From NCBI RefSeq assembly GCF_029537235.1, contig NZ_CP120639.1, positions 124,001 to 188,000 on the forward strand: a stretch of DNA of 64,000 nucleotides, read 5' to 3'. The notes beneath the pieces are model-generated. The model was given only the letters and a program-made list of their open reading frames with translations. It was not told where the DNA came from and did no database searches. How positions within the stretch are numbered: the stretch's first letter is position 1; every line of letters begins with the position of its first letter. The stretch comes from Rhizobium sp. 32-5/1 (GTDB lineage Bacteria > Pseudomonadota > Alphaproteobacteria > Rhizobiales > Rhizobiaceae). Made by a program: the position numbers and the translations under genes. Positions 29,033-38,465 of this stretch are shown piece by piece.

Positions 29033-29241
29033 CTAGCGTACAGCTCTCGCTTTCAGAGCCCTAGCGATCTGCTGCACGCTCTCTTGGGCTACTAGGGTGC
29101 GCGCTTTGTCTTTGCCGTCTTTATCTTGCGCAACCGATATGAAAGAAAGTTTAGTCCCATTCGGAACGGGGGTAATGTCGGACACCTTTGAGGCGTCTAC
29201 TAGGATCTGTTCACCTCTGGTATTGGTTAAAAATAGCCACA
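29033..29241 (-). CDS. Small unknown protein
   Basis: A 68-residue frame (MWLFLTNTRGEQILVDASKV...) with GGAG ahead of its ATG. The C-terminus ends QQIARALKARAVR and the TAG stop lies in the CTAG duplicated by the IS701-type element. No recognised domain. Codon use looks coding; it may belong to the neighbouring prophage remnant. Confidence 0.45.
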
Positions 29242-29479
29242 TACTCAAAACTCCACTTTGGGCCAGTAATAGATTAGTTATTACGCGCACTCTGCTTTCC
29301 GTCAACACTCTTTCAACTATGTGGTAAAATGCTAAGTTTTGCCAGCACCAATTTTGGGCGAGATATTGGACGTCTAGTGAACCGACGAAGAACGCTGAGC
29401 GGTTTGTTCGAGCGGCGATATTCCGCTCACACCGGCTAGGATAGCCGCACTCTGCGGCGCGGGGAATGGCGCCTAGGGC

Positions 29480-29709
29480 GCTGCCCAACCACCCGCATGG
29501 GGGTGTCAATCTTCGACGAGAGACCTGCGCGACGGCGCCCTCGACCTTGCCGACCCGCTCGACAAGATCATCCATGCGCCGGTGCATCGAAGACCGGCTG
29601 ACGTCCGATTTATCCTCGGAGCGCCGAAAGTCCTCGCGGAGATTTTCACCTCCGCAAGGCGCGTACCCAGCTGCTGGTGCACGCTTTCATCGAAATCGCC
29701 CGCTGCCAT
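29480..29709 (-). pseudogene. Phage-type small coiled-coil protein, broken
   Basis: It starts MAAGDFDESVHQQLGTRLAE and, after a frame change near 29650, continues ENLREDFRRSEDKSDVSRSS and HRRMDDLVERVGKVEGAVAQ. This coiled-coil pattern is common next to holin and lysin genes in rhizobial prophages. The hydrophobic C-terminus expected for such proteins is missing. Confidence 0.55.
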
Positions 29710-29715
29710 CCGTAT

Positions 29716-29930
29716 CTACTTCACCGGCGGCTGCGGCGTGGCGAGACCGGCAACACCGTCCCGCGTGATGTTGATGCCGAGCTTGATCACCTTGTCGGCC
29801 AGCAGAAAACCCCTGCGACCTTCGCCGCCGTGATCGGATCGAGCCCCAGTCCCGTCCAGTCGAAGGTGATCAGCGTTCCGACGATCAGGCCGATGAAGTT
29901 CAGGATGTTGTGAAACAGGTTCGTGTTCAT
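29716..29930 (-). CDS. Holin-like membrane protein, frameshifted
   Basis: About 71 residues: NILNFIGLIVGTLITFDWTG, then VAGVFLLADKVIKLGIN once one C is restored near 29804. Two hydrophobic segments and position between lysin and coiled-coil genes suggest a phage holin. This is inferred from context and topology. Confidence 0.55.
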
Positions 29931-29961
29931 GGTCATGTCCTTTCAGGTTTTGGAGAGAGTT

Positions 29962-30698
29962 TCAGAGACGCGCGGCCTGGACGTGCATCCAGTCGAAGTC
30001 GCGGGCCTTGCCGAGCGAAAGCCAGCCCTCGCTTTCCCAGACGACCCAGAAGTGACCCGCATCGGCATGCGAGAGGCGCGCCTGCGGCTTGTGCACATGC
30101 AACCCGTTGCGCAGCGGATCGAAGTCAATGGCGATGCCGTAGGCCTGCATGGAATAACTGTTGCCGCCGCGCATCTTGCGCACGTTCAGCGATCCACCGA
30201 TCTGGTCGATGCCCAGGCTTGCCCGTTCCTTTGCATTGTAGATCTGCGCCACCCGTTGCAAAACGCGCTCGGCCGAGGCCGCCACTTTGCGATGCAATGT
30301 CATCTTGCGCAGACGCGTCGAGGGCGCCCATGCGAGGAACATGTCGAACGGAACATCGATCTGCACCTGGTTCTGCCCGACAGGACCATAGACAGCCAGG
30401 CACTCGGACTGCCGTGGCCAAACCGTCTTGGACGCCTGAAACGTTTCCTTGGCAGGCACGATGTCCCGGTTGGGGATTTCGGTCATGATCTTTGGCGGAA
30501 CGGCGCTAGCCGAGGCACGCAGGGCTGCCACCACCTTCGGATCAGCGGTCCCGTCAATCGTCAGGCCGTTGGCCTTTTCGAAGGCCTTTAGCCCAGCGAT
30601 CGTCACCGGCCCGATATATCCATCGATCATGCCCACCGGCCAGCCATAGCGATGTCCTTTGGTTTCGAGTTAAGGCCCGCAAAAGCTTGGTCAGGCAT
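29962..30698 (-). CDS. Phage endolysin-like protein: peptidoglycan-binding plus M15-type peptidase, frameshifted
   Basis: The N-terminal peptidoglycan-binding repeat reads YGWPVGMIDGYIGPVTIAGL; the C-terminal M15 (D-Ala-D-Ala carboxypeptidase-like) domain has NSYSMQAYGIAIDFDP (metal-site D) and ARDFDWMHVQAARL (metal-site H). The usual SMHAYG histidine is Q here, which may affect activity. ATG at 30698 gives MPDQAFAGLNSKPKDI; one base missing near 30649 joins it to the rest, for about 245 residues. Adjacent holin-like gene supports a lysis cassette. Confidence 0.7.
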
Positions 30699-30728
30699 AG
30701 AGATGCTGACACAATTTTAGGCGCAGCT

Positions 30729-31066
30729 ATGTGGAACAGAACGGTAACGATTGAACTACGTGGACGTGGAACGATTCATGTCCGCAATATTCGAAGCACC
30801 ACTGAGGCAGCGAATTGCCTCTTGGGCGAGTGGCCGGTCAAAAGCGGGGGCCATTCAAGCAAGCCGTCGTTAGCTGCAAGATGGCTTTGTCGGGAGAACT
30901 CCCCGACGCACTCGCAAGATTTCTGTTTCAGGATGCAGCGCGAGCCGCTGGATTTGACGTTTCATTAAGTTCGGACATTGTGCAGCACGATCACTTCGTC
31001 ACTGAGATTTCAGACGCCGCCGCAGAAATGTATGCCCAATCCTTATTAGGAGAGTCAAATGTTTGA
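30729..31066 (+). CDS. DUF982 protein, frameshifted
   Basis: DUF982 proteins are small and almost confined to rhizobia; function unknown. Seen: STTEAANCLLGEWPVK, then GPFKQAVVSCKMALSGELPD and RFLFQDAARAAGFDV after a frame change at a GGGGG run near 30846-30850. The restored protein is about 112 residues. It is on the opposite strand to the phage lysis genes and overlaps the next small gene. Confidence 0.65.
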
Positions 31067-31229
31067 AGATGACATAACGCGCCTAGCTTGGGCTATTGCG
31101 GCCAAACATTTCGCTCGCGGACAGACTGACCCCACACCCATGATAGCGGAAGGTATGCGATTAGAACGTGAGCGTTGGACTAGCCCGGAAACCAACGCGG
31201 ACAATCAGCGGAAAACCGCTCAGTCATGA
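31059..31229 (+). CDS. Small unknown protein
   Basis: A 56-residue frame (MFEDDITRLAWAIAAKHFAR, ...GMRLERERWTSPETNA) overlaps the DUF982 stop by eight bases, with TTAGGAGAG ahead of the ATG. Coupled position supports a real gene. No recognised domain. Confidence 0.5.
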   Translation: MFEDDITRLAWAIAAKHFARGQTDPTPMIAEGMRLERERWTSPETNADNQRKTAQS

Positions 31230-31363
31230 CTTACGACTGGGACCGCAAAACAGTTCGGAGCCGCACAAAAGCGCAGCCGCACGTACCTATGTGGCAGAGA
31301 TCGTCAGCATGGCGATGTCCTTTTAGGTTGCAGCGACAACAAAGCCGCTCTACATCCAGCGTT

Positions 31364-31552
31364 ATGGATGTCTTTGCAAGACTTGTGATGAGAATGGCCT
31401 ATTGGGTGAAACACCCGCCATCACGCACGCAGCTTTATATCGCGGCCGCCGTTATCGTTCTCGCTGCCGCGATCATGAGCATCGAATGGCTAGGTTACTG
31501 GCCGGAGTGGATGAAGGTCGAACGCCTCCCACGTCAGACCAAGCTCGGATAG
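31364..31552 (+). CDS. Small single-pass membrane protein
   Basis: A 62-residue frame starting MDVFARLVMRMAYWVKHPPS with one hydrophobic helix (LYIAAAVIVLAAAIMSIEWL) and a short basic tail. Similar small proteins are common in rhizobial genomes. A longer frame reaches back to 31226, but its N-terminal part has no coding character. It is convergent with, and overlaps, the LamG-type phage gene. Confidence 0.5.
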   Translation: MDVFARLVMRMAYWVKHPPSRTQLYIAAAVIVLAAAIMSIEWLGYWPEWMKVERLPRQTKLG

Positions 31553-32307
31553 CGGCTACCGATAGCGGCATCGACAAGAGCGCGTGACGCCGTGTCGCTC
31601 ATATCACCAGCAAACACCTGCACGGCTGCGATCTTGCCCGAACGAAAATCGTTAGCATCCAGATTGTCTACCATGTCGCGGACGCCAAATAGCGAAAACC
31701 GGGATTGCCCATAGGTAAAATCGTATGTGACGGACCCAGCCAGCGTGCCGTCGATATAGATGCTCAATAACTTTGTTGTCTCGTTGTAGGTGACAAGCGC
31801 GTAGTGGAAAGCGGCGCTGCTCGCGGCCACGGATAGCCTCTGCGTCAGCGCCATCGCTGCATCCAGGGTCATGATCCGAAAAAGGTTGGATGTCCGAAGC
31901 TGGAATGCGATGCCGTTGCCGTCGCTACCGACAACACCGAATACGGTAGCTTGTGCGGAATCCCCGGCTTGGGCGACAATGGCGACGGACCAGTCAGCAT
32001 TTGCCGGAAAATTGCTCGACGCCGTGTAAAGCCGACCCGCCGGGTTTGTTGCTGCACCAAGGGCATAAGGTTGCCCATCAGTCCCTCCTGATGCAACCCA
32101 TGTTGGCAGAACTGCACGGGCAGGCTCCGCACGGATATTGCCGGTGCTGTCATACCACCCGTCGCTTTCGATTTCGCAGTGGGCCGCCGAATACCAATGT
32201 GTCATGCGGCTGTCCAGCACCAGAGCACGTTCCTGTGGCGTCAACACAATGTCGCCTGTACCGAGCGCGATATCGGGCGCAGCCTCAATGATTGTTGTCA
32301 TTGCCAT
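31534..32307 (-). CDS. Phage structural protein with LamG/concanavalin-like domain
   Basis: A 257-residue protein; the C-terminal two thirds have the LamG-like beta pattern (SSAAFHYALVTYNETTKLLS, IYIDGTLAGSVTYDF, FRSGKIAAVQVFAGDMSD). Such domains sit on phage tail fibres or appendages and bind saccharides. The start follows 13 bases after the stop of the upstream structural gene. Confidence 0.65.
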   Translation of the reverse strand: MAMTTIIEAAPDIALGTGDIVLTPQERALVLDSRMTHWYSAAHCEIESDGWYDSTGNIRAEPARAVLPTWVASGGTDGQPYALGAATNPAGRLYTASSNFPANADWSVAIVAQAGDSAQATVFGVVGSDGNGIAFQLRTSNLFRIMTLDAAMALTQRLSVAASSAAFHYALVTYNETTKLLSIYIDGTLAGSVTYDFTYGQSRFSLFGVRDMVDNLDANDFRSGKIAAVQVFAGDMSDTASRALVDAAIGSRYPSLV

Positions 32308-32320
32308 ATCTAGAATCCTT

Positions 32321-32772
32321 TTAGAGTTTGATGTTTTGCGGAACGAGCCAATCGTAAACCGGCGTCGCGCTACCAGGGATGGCTAGGGCCACGGTGGATC
32401 GGAAGACGCCGCGCGGCATGTCTTCATTGGTGTCCGATACTGCTCCGGAGTGAGACCGGACGGCATACATGAGGGTGGTGGAGCCTTCCGCGCCCGCACG
32501 GGAAAGCGTGATGTCGATGCCGTTCCCGCTCACCACAGACGATATGACGCCGAAAGCGCCATCCTTGTCCTTGACCCACCATCCGCCGTCACGGCCTGTT
32601 GCCTCATCTCCGATCGGCGGCGGGCCGATATAGGCCGGATCAGTGTCGTCTGTCGGATAGCCGACGAGATCGCCGCTTTCGTCGCGTGTCAGTGTCCCGC
32701 CGTCTGGCAGGTAGCATTCGACGCGAATGGTGGTGTCAGATTGTTGATTTCCACTGAGAACTGAGCCAACAG
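32321..32772 (-). pseudogene. Phage tail/structural protein, N-terminus cut by IS6 element
   Basis: About 150 residues remain (KLTMPVGSVLSGNQQSDTTI ... SATPVYDWLVPQNIKL). An open frame reaches 32827, but the part beyond 32772 is IS sequence. Its position directly ahead of the LamG-type gene and its beta-rich composition suggest a tail or fibre component; family not identified. Confidence 0.5.
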
Positions 32773-33577
32773 GCATCGTCAACTTAACGGAATGTGGAAT
32801 TCGATGTGCGATGACGGGGCATGCCACATCGTGACCCGCTCTATCGCCGCCATCGCTTTCCCGCTGAAATCATTGCTCACGCCGTGTGGCTTTATTTCCG
32901 TTTTCCTCTCAGCCTGCGGATGGTCGAGGACTTGCTGGCTGCCCGTGGGATCATTGTCTCCTATCAAACAATCCGGCAGTGGGCGGAGAAATTCGGCCGC
33001 ACCTTCGCCAACGAGATCCGCCGTCGATCATCCGGTCAGCTCGGAGATAAATGGCACCTCGATGAGGCCGCCATTTCGATTCGAGGCAAGAAGCACTGGC
33101 TGTGGCGTGCCGTTGACCAGGACGGTTTCGTCTTTGAGGTGCTGGTGCAAAGCCGCCGAAATGCCAAGGCGGCCAAACGCCGGAGGCGCAAGCTCTTGAA
33201 GAGCCAGGGTCGAGCGCCGCGTGTAATGATAACCGACAAGCTTCGATCTTACGACGCCGCAAAGCGGGAGATCATGCCCGGTGTTGAGCATCGTTCCCAC
33301 AAAGGCCTGAACAATCGGGCGGAAAATTCTCACCAACCAGTCCGGCGGCGAGAGCGGATCATGAAGCGCTTCAAGTCACCGCGACATCTACAACGCTTCG
33401 TCTCCATCCATGACCCGATTGCCAACCTGTTCCACATCCCGCGCCACGACATCACCTCCAGCCATCATCGCGAATTGCGTTCAGCGGCGATGAACCTGTG
33501 GGCGAAAATCGCCCGATCATGACCGACGAAATCGGCCAGCGCAGGTTTGCCCTCATTGTAGTTAAGGTTACGATGTC
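32773..33577. mobile_element. IS6-family element
   Basis: An 805-base element with one transposase gene. The ends are imperfect inverted repeats: GGCATCGTCAACTTAACG at 32773 and the complement of GACATCGTAACCTTAAC ending at 33577. It joins prophage sequence on the left to an amidohydrolase fragment on the right, with no obvious target duplication, so it probably marks a deletion or cointegrate junction. Confidence 0.75.
32821..33522 (+). CDS. IS6-family (IS240/IS26-like) transposase
   Basis: An intact 233-residue DDE transposase: HTH-like MVEDLLAARGIIVSYQTIRQ, then DKWHLDEAAI (first D), RVMITDKLRSYDA (second D) and NRAENSHQPVRRRER (E). Usual IS6 length, no frameshift. Confidence 0.95.
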   Translation: MPHRDPLYRRHRFPAEIIAHAVWLYFRFPLSLRMVEDLLAARGIIVSYQTIRQWAEKFGRTFANEIRRRSSGQLGDKWHLDEAAISIRGKKHWLWRAVDQDGFVFEVLVQSRRNAKAAKRRRRKLLKSQGRAPRVMITDKLRSYDAAKREIMPGVEHRSHKGLNNRAENSHQPVRRRERIMKRFKSPRHLQRFVSIHDPIANLFHIPRHDITSSHHRELRSAAMNLWAKIARS

Positions 33578-33589
33578 CTCACAGTGGTT

Positions 33590-33953
33590 GGTCAAGAGCG
33601 GTGGGAGTATTTCTACGCCTTCCGCACCATCAAGGAGACGGGGGCGCAGGTTGTTTTTGCCTCCGATTGGCCTGTTGCCGATCTGAACGTGATGCGGGGG
33701 CCACGCGTCGATGGTGCGCGCTCCCTATCTGCCGCATTCGCCTGACCAGCGTTTTACGCTTGATGAAGCGCTTCGGGGCTATACGGTTTAAGGTGCCTAT
33801 GCAGAACACGGTGAGAATCTCAAAGGCAAGCTTAAAGCTGGCATGCTTGCAGACATCGTTGTGCTGTCTGCCGATATTGAGGCTGTGCCGACAAGTGACA
33901 TTGCCTCAATTCGTCCCATCGTGACGATATTCGGCGGAAGGATAACCTTTTGA
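33590..33953 (+). pseudogene. Amidohydrolase (YtcJ-like) 3' remnant
   Basis: C-terminal pieces of a metal-dependent amidohydrolase: RWEYFYAFRTIKETGAQVVF, ASDWPVADLNVMRG, DQRFTLDEALRGYTV, then KLKAGMLADIVVLSADIEAV and PIVTIFGGRITF. There are frame changes and an in-frame TAA after GYTV, and the first three quarters are gone, cut by the IS6 element. Confidence 0.75.
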
Positions 33954-34541
33954 GACTGCACAATAGTGGCTCGCATCTGTGTCCACATGACTGGATTGCC
34001 TCGCTATGGGTTGCCCGATTTGACGATCGCGTTTGCTAAGGACGATGGCAACCTGGCGCGGCTTGCCGTCCTTTGAGAGATCAAGGAGAGCATCAATCAG
34101 GTGCAGCATGCGAGAACTTTTAAATCAGCAACAGGACGTGTATCAGAGTGCTACGTGAACAACTCATCTCCGGGCGTTTTGCACCGGCAACACGTGTAGC
34201 CTTGCGTGGTCTCGGCAAGAGCCCCGGAATTGGCCTGAGGCCGATCGGAGAAGCGATCGCCCGCATTATGGGGAAGGGACCCTTGAGATGAGACGGATTG
34301 GGCGCTTGTGTGTACTAGAGTTCATTCAGGAGCACGTTGAAGAACTGATCCTGGGTCGTTACAACTTCACGATTCCATCGCATTCTTGATGGAAGGGAGG
34401 ATACCCTGCGCGCTTCCCGAGCCAGGGTCCTGATCGCCTCAATTGGGGCGGCACAAGCTGGAGAGAGCTGCCGCCAAACACTTTCGCTTTATTAGGTCGC
34501 AGATTGGTTTCTGTCCTAAGCTTATCACGAGGAGAACTCTA
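33954..34541. other. Decayed region with GntR-type regulator fragment
   Basis: Around 34145-34270 the plus strand reads LREQLISGRFAPATRVALRG and GLRPIGEAIARI, the N-terminal HTH of a GntR-family regulator, and it stops soon after. The rest has short frames only. The regulator may once have controlled the molybdenum hydroxylase genes that follow. Confidence 0.5.
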
Positions 34542-35401
34542 TTGCGTTATATTCGTCCGAGTTCATTAGAGGATGCCATAGGCCTGTTGGCTCAGGCCAC
34601 CGGCAAGGCGTCAATTCTGGCTGGCGGAAGCGATCTGCTGGTCAAAATGAAGGGCGGTTTTATCGAGCCAGACCTTATCATCGACATCAAAGCCATAGAC
34701 GCCCTGGGGCACATTCGTGAAAGCGACGATGGTTTCGTCATCGGTGCCGCGGTGCCCTGCGCGGTTCTGGGAGAGAATGCAGCGCTGCGGCGCGCGTGGC
34801 CCGGCGTCGTGGAAGGGGCCAAGCTGATCGGCTCCAAGCAGGTGCAGGGGCGCTGCACGATCGTCGGTAACCTCTGCAACGCGTCCCCTGCGGCAGACAG
34901 TGTGCCTGCACTCGTGGCAGCAGGCGCCAAGGCTCTGATCAGGGGGCCAGACGGCTCTCGGACAGTCGCCGTGGAAATGGTGCCTGTGGGGCCTGGCAAG
35001 ACATCACTTCTGCCCGGCGAGATCATCGAATCAATTTTGCTCGACAAGCGTCTGCCAAATTCAGGCGACGCCTACATGCGGTTCACACCGCGCACGGAGA
35101 TGGATATCGCCGTGGTCAGTGCTGCGATATACCTCACCCTCGACGATCAAGGTATTGTCCAATTTGCGCGCGTCGCGCTTGGCGCTGCGGCGCCGACCGT
35201 GCTTGTCGTCGAAGAGGCCGCCGAAATCCTCATCGGTTCGCGTGTCGACGACGGGACGTTGGAGCGCCTTGCGCAGGCCTGTTCCGCCGCTTGTCGTCCG
35301 ATTGACGACAAGCGAGGCACGATCGAATTCCGAAAAAAGTTGCGGGTGTGCTGGCCAAGCGGGTCGCGCTCACCGCCTATCAACGTGCAGGACAGAAATG
35401 A
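34542..35401 (+). CDS. Molybdenum hydroxylase FAD-binding subunit (CoxM/XdhB family), C-terminal frameshift
   Basis: This FAD-binding subunit passes electrons from the Fe-S subunit to an acceptor. ILAGGSDLLVKMKGG and GRCTIVGNLCNASPAAD are the FAD-binding signatures. The start is TTG at 34542 with GAGGAG about eight bases upstream. At 35333-35338 an AAAAAA run is one A short; restoring it gives KKVAGVLAKRVALTAYQRAG and a stop at 35401 overlapping the next gene. Restored length about 287 residues. Substrate unknown. Confidence 0.88.
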
Positions 35402-35877
35402 TGGCAGGCATAGCAGTTTCGACGACAATTAATGGCGATATTGCCGAGTTCCTTTGTCACCCCGACGAAACGCTGCTTGACGCGTTGCGCGATCGCCTTG
35501 GATTGATGGGAGTCAAGGAAGGCTGCGGCACGGGCGACTGCGGCGCCTGCAGTATCATTCTCGACGACCGGCTGGTCTGCTCCTGCCTTGTGCTGGGGGC
35601 TGAGGCGGAAGGCAAGCACATCGAGACCGTCGAGGGCATGGCCCAGGGCGACACGCTTCATCCGCTGCAGCAGAAATTCCTTGAACACGCCGCCTTACAA
35701 TGCGGAATCTGCACACCCGGCTTTTTGATCGCGGCCAAGGATCTGCTAGCCAAGAACCCGGATCCGACCGAAGAGGAAATCCGGTTCGGTCTTGCCGGCA
35801 ATCTCTGTCGTTGCACTGGCTATGACAAGATCGTGCGCGCCGTTCAGGATGCCGCAAGCGTGATGAGAGGGGCATGA
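35398..35877 (+). CDS. Molybdenum hydroxylase 2Fe-2S subunit
   Basis: A 159-residue protein with two 2Fe-2S clusters: plant-type [10 protein letters not shown] (plus CSC) and the alpha-helical CGICTPG ... CRCTGY. This is the CoxS/XdhC-type electron-transfer subunit. Four-base overlaps with both neighbours indicate one operon and translational coupling. Confidence 0.95.
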   Translation: MMAGIAVSTTINGDIAEFLCHPDETLLDALRDRLGLMGVKEGCGTGDCGACSIILDDRLVCSCLVLGAEAEGKHIETVEGMAQGDTLHPLQQKFLEHAALQCGICTPGFLIAAKDLLAKNPDPTEEEIRFGLAGNLCRCTGYDKIVRAVQDAASVMRGA

Positions 35878-38131
35878 CCATGAATTTCGATCCAACACAC
35901 GCCAAGCACAGCTTCTCCTCCGTTGGCACTCGCCCCATCCGGCCGGATGGGGTCGACAAGGTGACAGGTCGCGCGCGTTATGGTGCGGACTTCAATATGC
36001 CGGGGCAACTGGTCGGACGCATTCTGCGTAGCCCCCATGCCCATGCGATCATTCGCAAGATCGACACTTCGAAGGCAGAGCAGCTTCCTGGCGTGAAGGC
36101 GGTTTTGACAGCGGCGGACTTGCCCGACTTCACCGATGGCGATGCGGCGATGTATGACATTCTCGATAACTGCATGGCCCGAAAGAAGGCGCTCTATGAC
36201 GGGCATGCCGTGGCCGCCGTGGCGGCGATCGATGCACGCATCGCCAAACAGGCGCTCAAGCTCATCGAGATCGAGTACGAGCTCGTGCCGCACGTCACCG
36301 ACGTTGACGAAGCCTTTGCCGAGGGTGCCCCGCTCGTCAACGACACGATCATCACGGCGGGGTGGAGCCGAAGCCCGAACGCGCTTCGAATGTCACGATG
36401 CGGAGCCAATTCGGCCATGGTGATGTCGAAGCCGGCATGGCAAGGGCCGACTTCGTGGTCGAGCGGACGTTCAAGACCGAACAAACGCATCAGGGTTACA
36501 TCGAACCCCACGCTTGCGTGGCCAATGTCAGTTCCGACGGCACGGCGGATCTGTGGGTTTGTACGCAGGGGCATTTTGTCTATCGCCAGCATTGCGCACA
36601 ACTGCTGGGCATCGATGCGTCCAGATTGCGGGTGACCGCGTCTGAAATCGGCGGCGGCTTCGGGGGTAAGACCCATGTCTGGGCTGAACCGGTGGCGCTT
36701 GCGCTGTCGCGCAAGGCAGGCCGCCCGGTCAAGCTGGTCATGACGCGTGACGAGGTGTTTCGCGCGTCGGGCCCGACAAGTGCCACATCGATCGACGTGA
36801 AGATCGGCGCCTTGAAGGATGGAACGATCGTCGCCGCCGACGCGACACTTCGCTATTCTTGCGGCCCCTATACCGGGGCGTGGGCGGAGACCGGCGCGAT
36901 GACTGCATTTGCCTGCTACAAGCTCGAAAATGTCAGGACTGTCGGTTACGAAGTGCTGGTCAACAGGCCAAAGACTGCGGCCTACCGCGCGCCTTCCGCG
37001 CCGATGGCAGCCTTTGCGGTGGAAAGCGCCATCGACGAACTTGCCAAAAAGGTCGGCATGGATGCGGTTGACTTCCGTATCCGGAATGCGGCCCAGGAAG
37101 GGACCAGGTCCTCATACGGCCCGGTTTACGGTCCGATCGGCATTGGCCCGACACTCGAGGCTGTAAAAAACCACCCGCATATGAAAGCACCGCTTGGGAA
37201 GAACCAGGGGCGCGGCATGGCCTGTGGCTTCTGGTTCAACTTTGGGGGCCAGACCTGCGTTGATCTGAATATCGGGATGGACGGCACGATCTCACTCGCC
37301 GTCGGCACGGTGGATGTGGGCGGTTCGCGGGCGTCGCTGTCGCTGGTCGCGGCGGAAGAGCTCGGGATCGACTATTCCCATGTCAGAGCGGTGATCGCCG
37401 ACACGTCAAGTCTCGGCTTTAATGACATGACGGACGGCAGCCGGGGAACCTTCTCATCCTCGATGGCTACCATTTCCGCCGCCCGCAACGCAATCAAAAC
37501 CCTTCGCGAGCGTGCAGCGCAGATGTGGGACATTCCTGTCGAAGACGTGGCCTGGGAAAAGGGACAGGCTGTTGCCAAGGGGGACTCCCACGGAAATCTT
37601 CCGAACCTGCCTCTGAAGGAGATTGCGGCCGCATCGGGCACGACCGGTGGCCCAATCGCCGGTCACAGCGAGCTGGTGGCCGATGGCGCCGGCGTGTCCT
37701 TCGCCACCCACATCTGCGATATCGAGGTCGATCCCGAAACAGGGGCCACCAAGGTCCTGCGCTACACCGTCGTGCAGGATGCCGGCAAAGCCGTACATCC
37801 GACCTATGTCGAGGGGCAGTACCAGGGTGGTGCCGCGCAAGGCATCGGCTGGGCGCTCAACGAGGAGTATATTTACGGCACGGACGGCAGATTGCAGAAT
37901 GCTGGCTTTCTCGATTATCGAATTCCCGTGTGTTCTGACCTGCCCATGATCGACACGCAAATTCTCGAAATACCCAATCCCAACCACCCCTATGGGGTTC
38001 GAGGCGTGGGAGAGACATCCATCGTGCCGCCGCTCGCGGCGGTGGCCAATGCGGTGTCCAATGCCGTGGGCGTCAGAATGCAGCACATTCCAATGTCGCC
38101 GCCGCGAATCCTGGCGGCGCTCGAAGCGTAA
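35874..38131 (+). CDS. Molybdenum hydroxylase large subunit (xanthine dehydrogenase family), frameshifted
   Basis: The catalytic subunit binds molybdopterin. N-terminal domain: DKVTGRARYGADFNMPGQLV. After a frame change at 36359-36362 (GGGG; one G gives TAGVEPKPERASNV), the Mo domains follow: VTASEIGGGFGGKTHVW, AYRAPSAPMAAFAVES and GVRGVGETSIVPP, the last holding the expected catalytic Glu (GVGE). Restored length about 750 residues, normal. Substrate not predictable from sequence; the family oxidises purines, aldehydes, CO or N-heterocycles. Confidence 0.9.
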
Positions 38132-38140
38132 GGAGAGCAC

Positions 38141-38385
38141 ATGGTCGAGGTGACGCTCTGGGGCTCGCTTGCGGCAGCGGCGGGGGCCATAGCAAGGTCG
38201 AGATCGAGGCAAGGACCATCAGGGAACTGTTCAAAAGATTGAGCGAACGGTTCCCTGGGCTTGAGCCACTGATGGATCGCGGAATTGCGGTGGCGATCGA
38301 CGGGACCATCTATCGTGACACCTGGTCGAAGAAACTGCCGACGGGAGCGGAAATCTATCTGCTGCCGAGGCTGGCGGGTGGCTGA
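38141..38385 (+). CDS. MoaD/ThiS-like small protein ending in Gly-Gly, frameshifted
   Basis: AAGGAGA precedes the ATG. With one G restored at 38182-38186 the frame reads LWGSLAAAAGGHSKVEIEA, then TIRELFKRLSERFPGLEPLM and EIYLLPRLAGG, about 81 residues. The ubiquitin-like pattern and terminal LAGG match MoaD/ThiS sulfur carriers. Nine bases after the Mo-subunit gene, so a dedicated role in cofactor sulfuration or assembly is plausible. Confidence 0.65.
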
Positions 38386-38465
38386 AGATTCCACCGCGAC
38401 CGCATATTGCTTGATCGAAACCATCCACACTGGATACGGCTTCATCGTTGCATTTGGAGCTTTCC

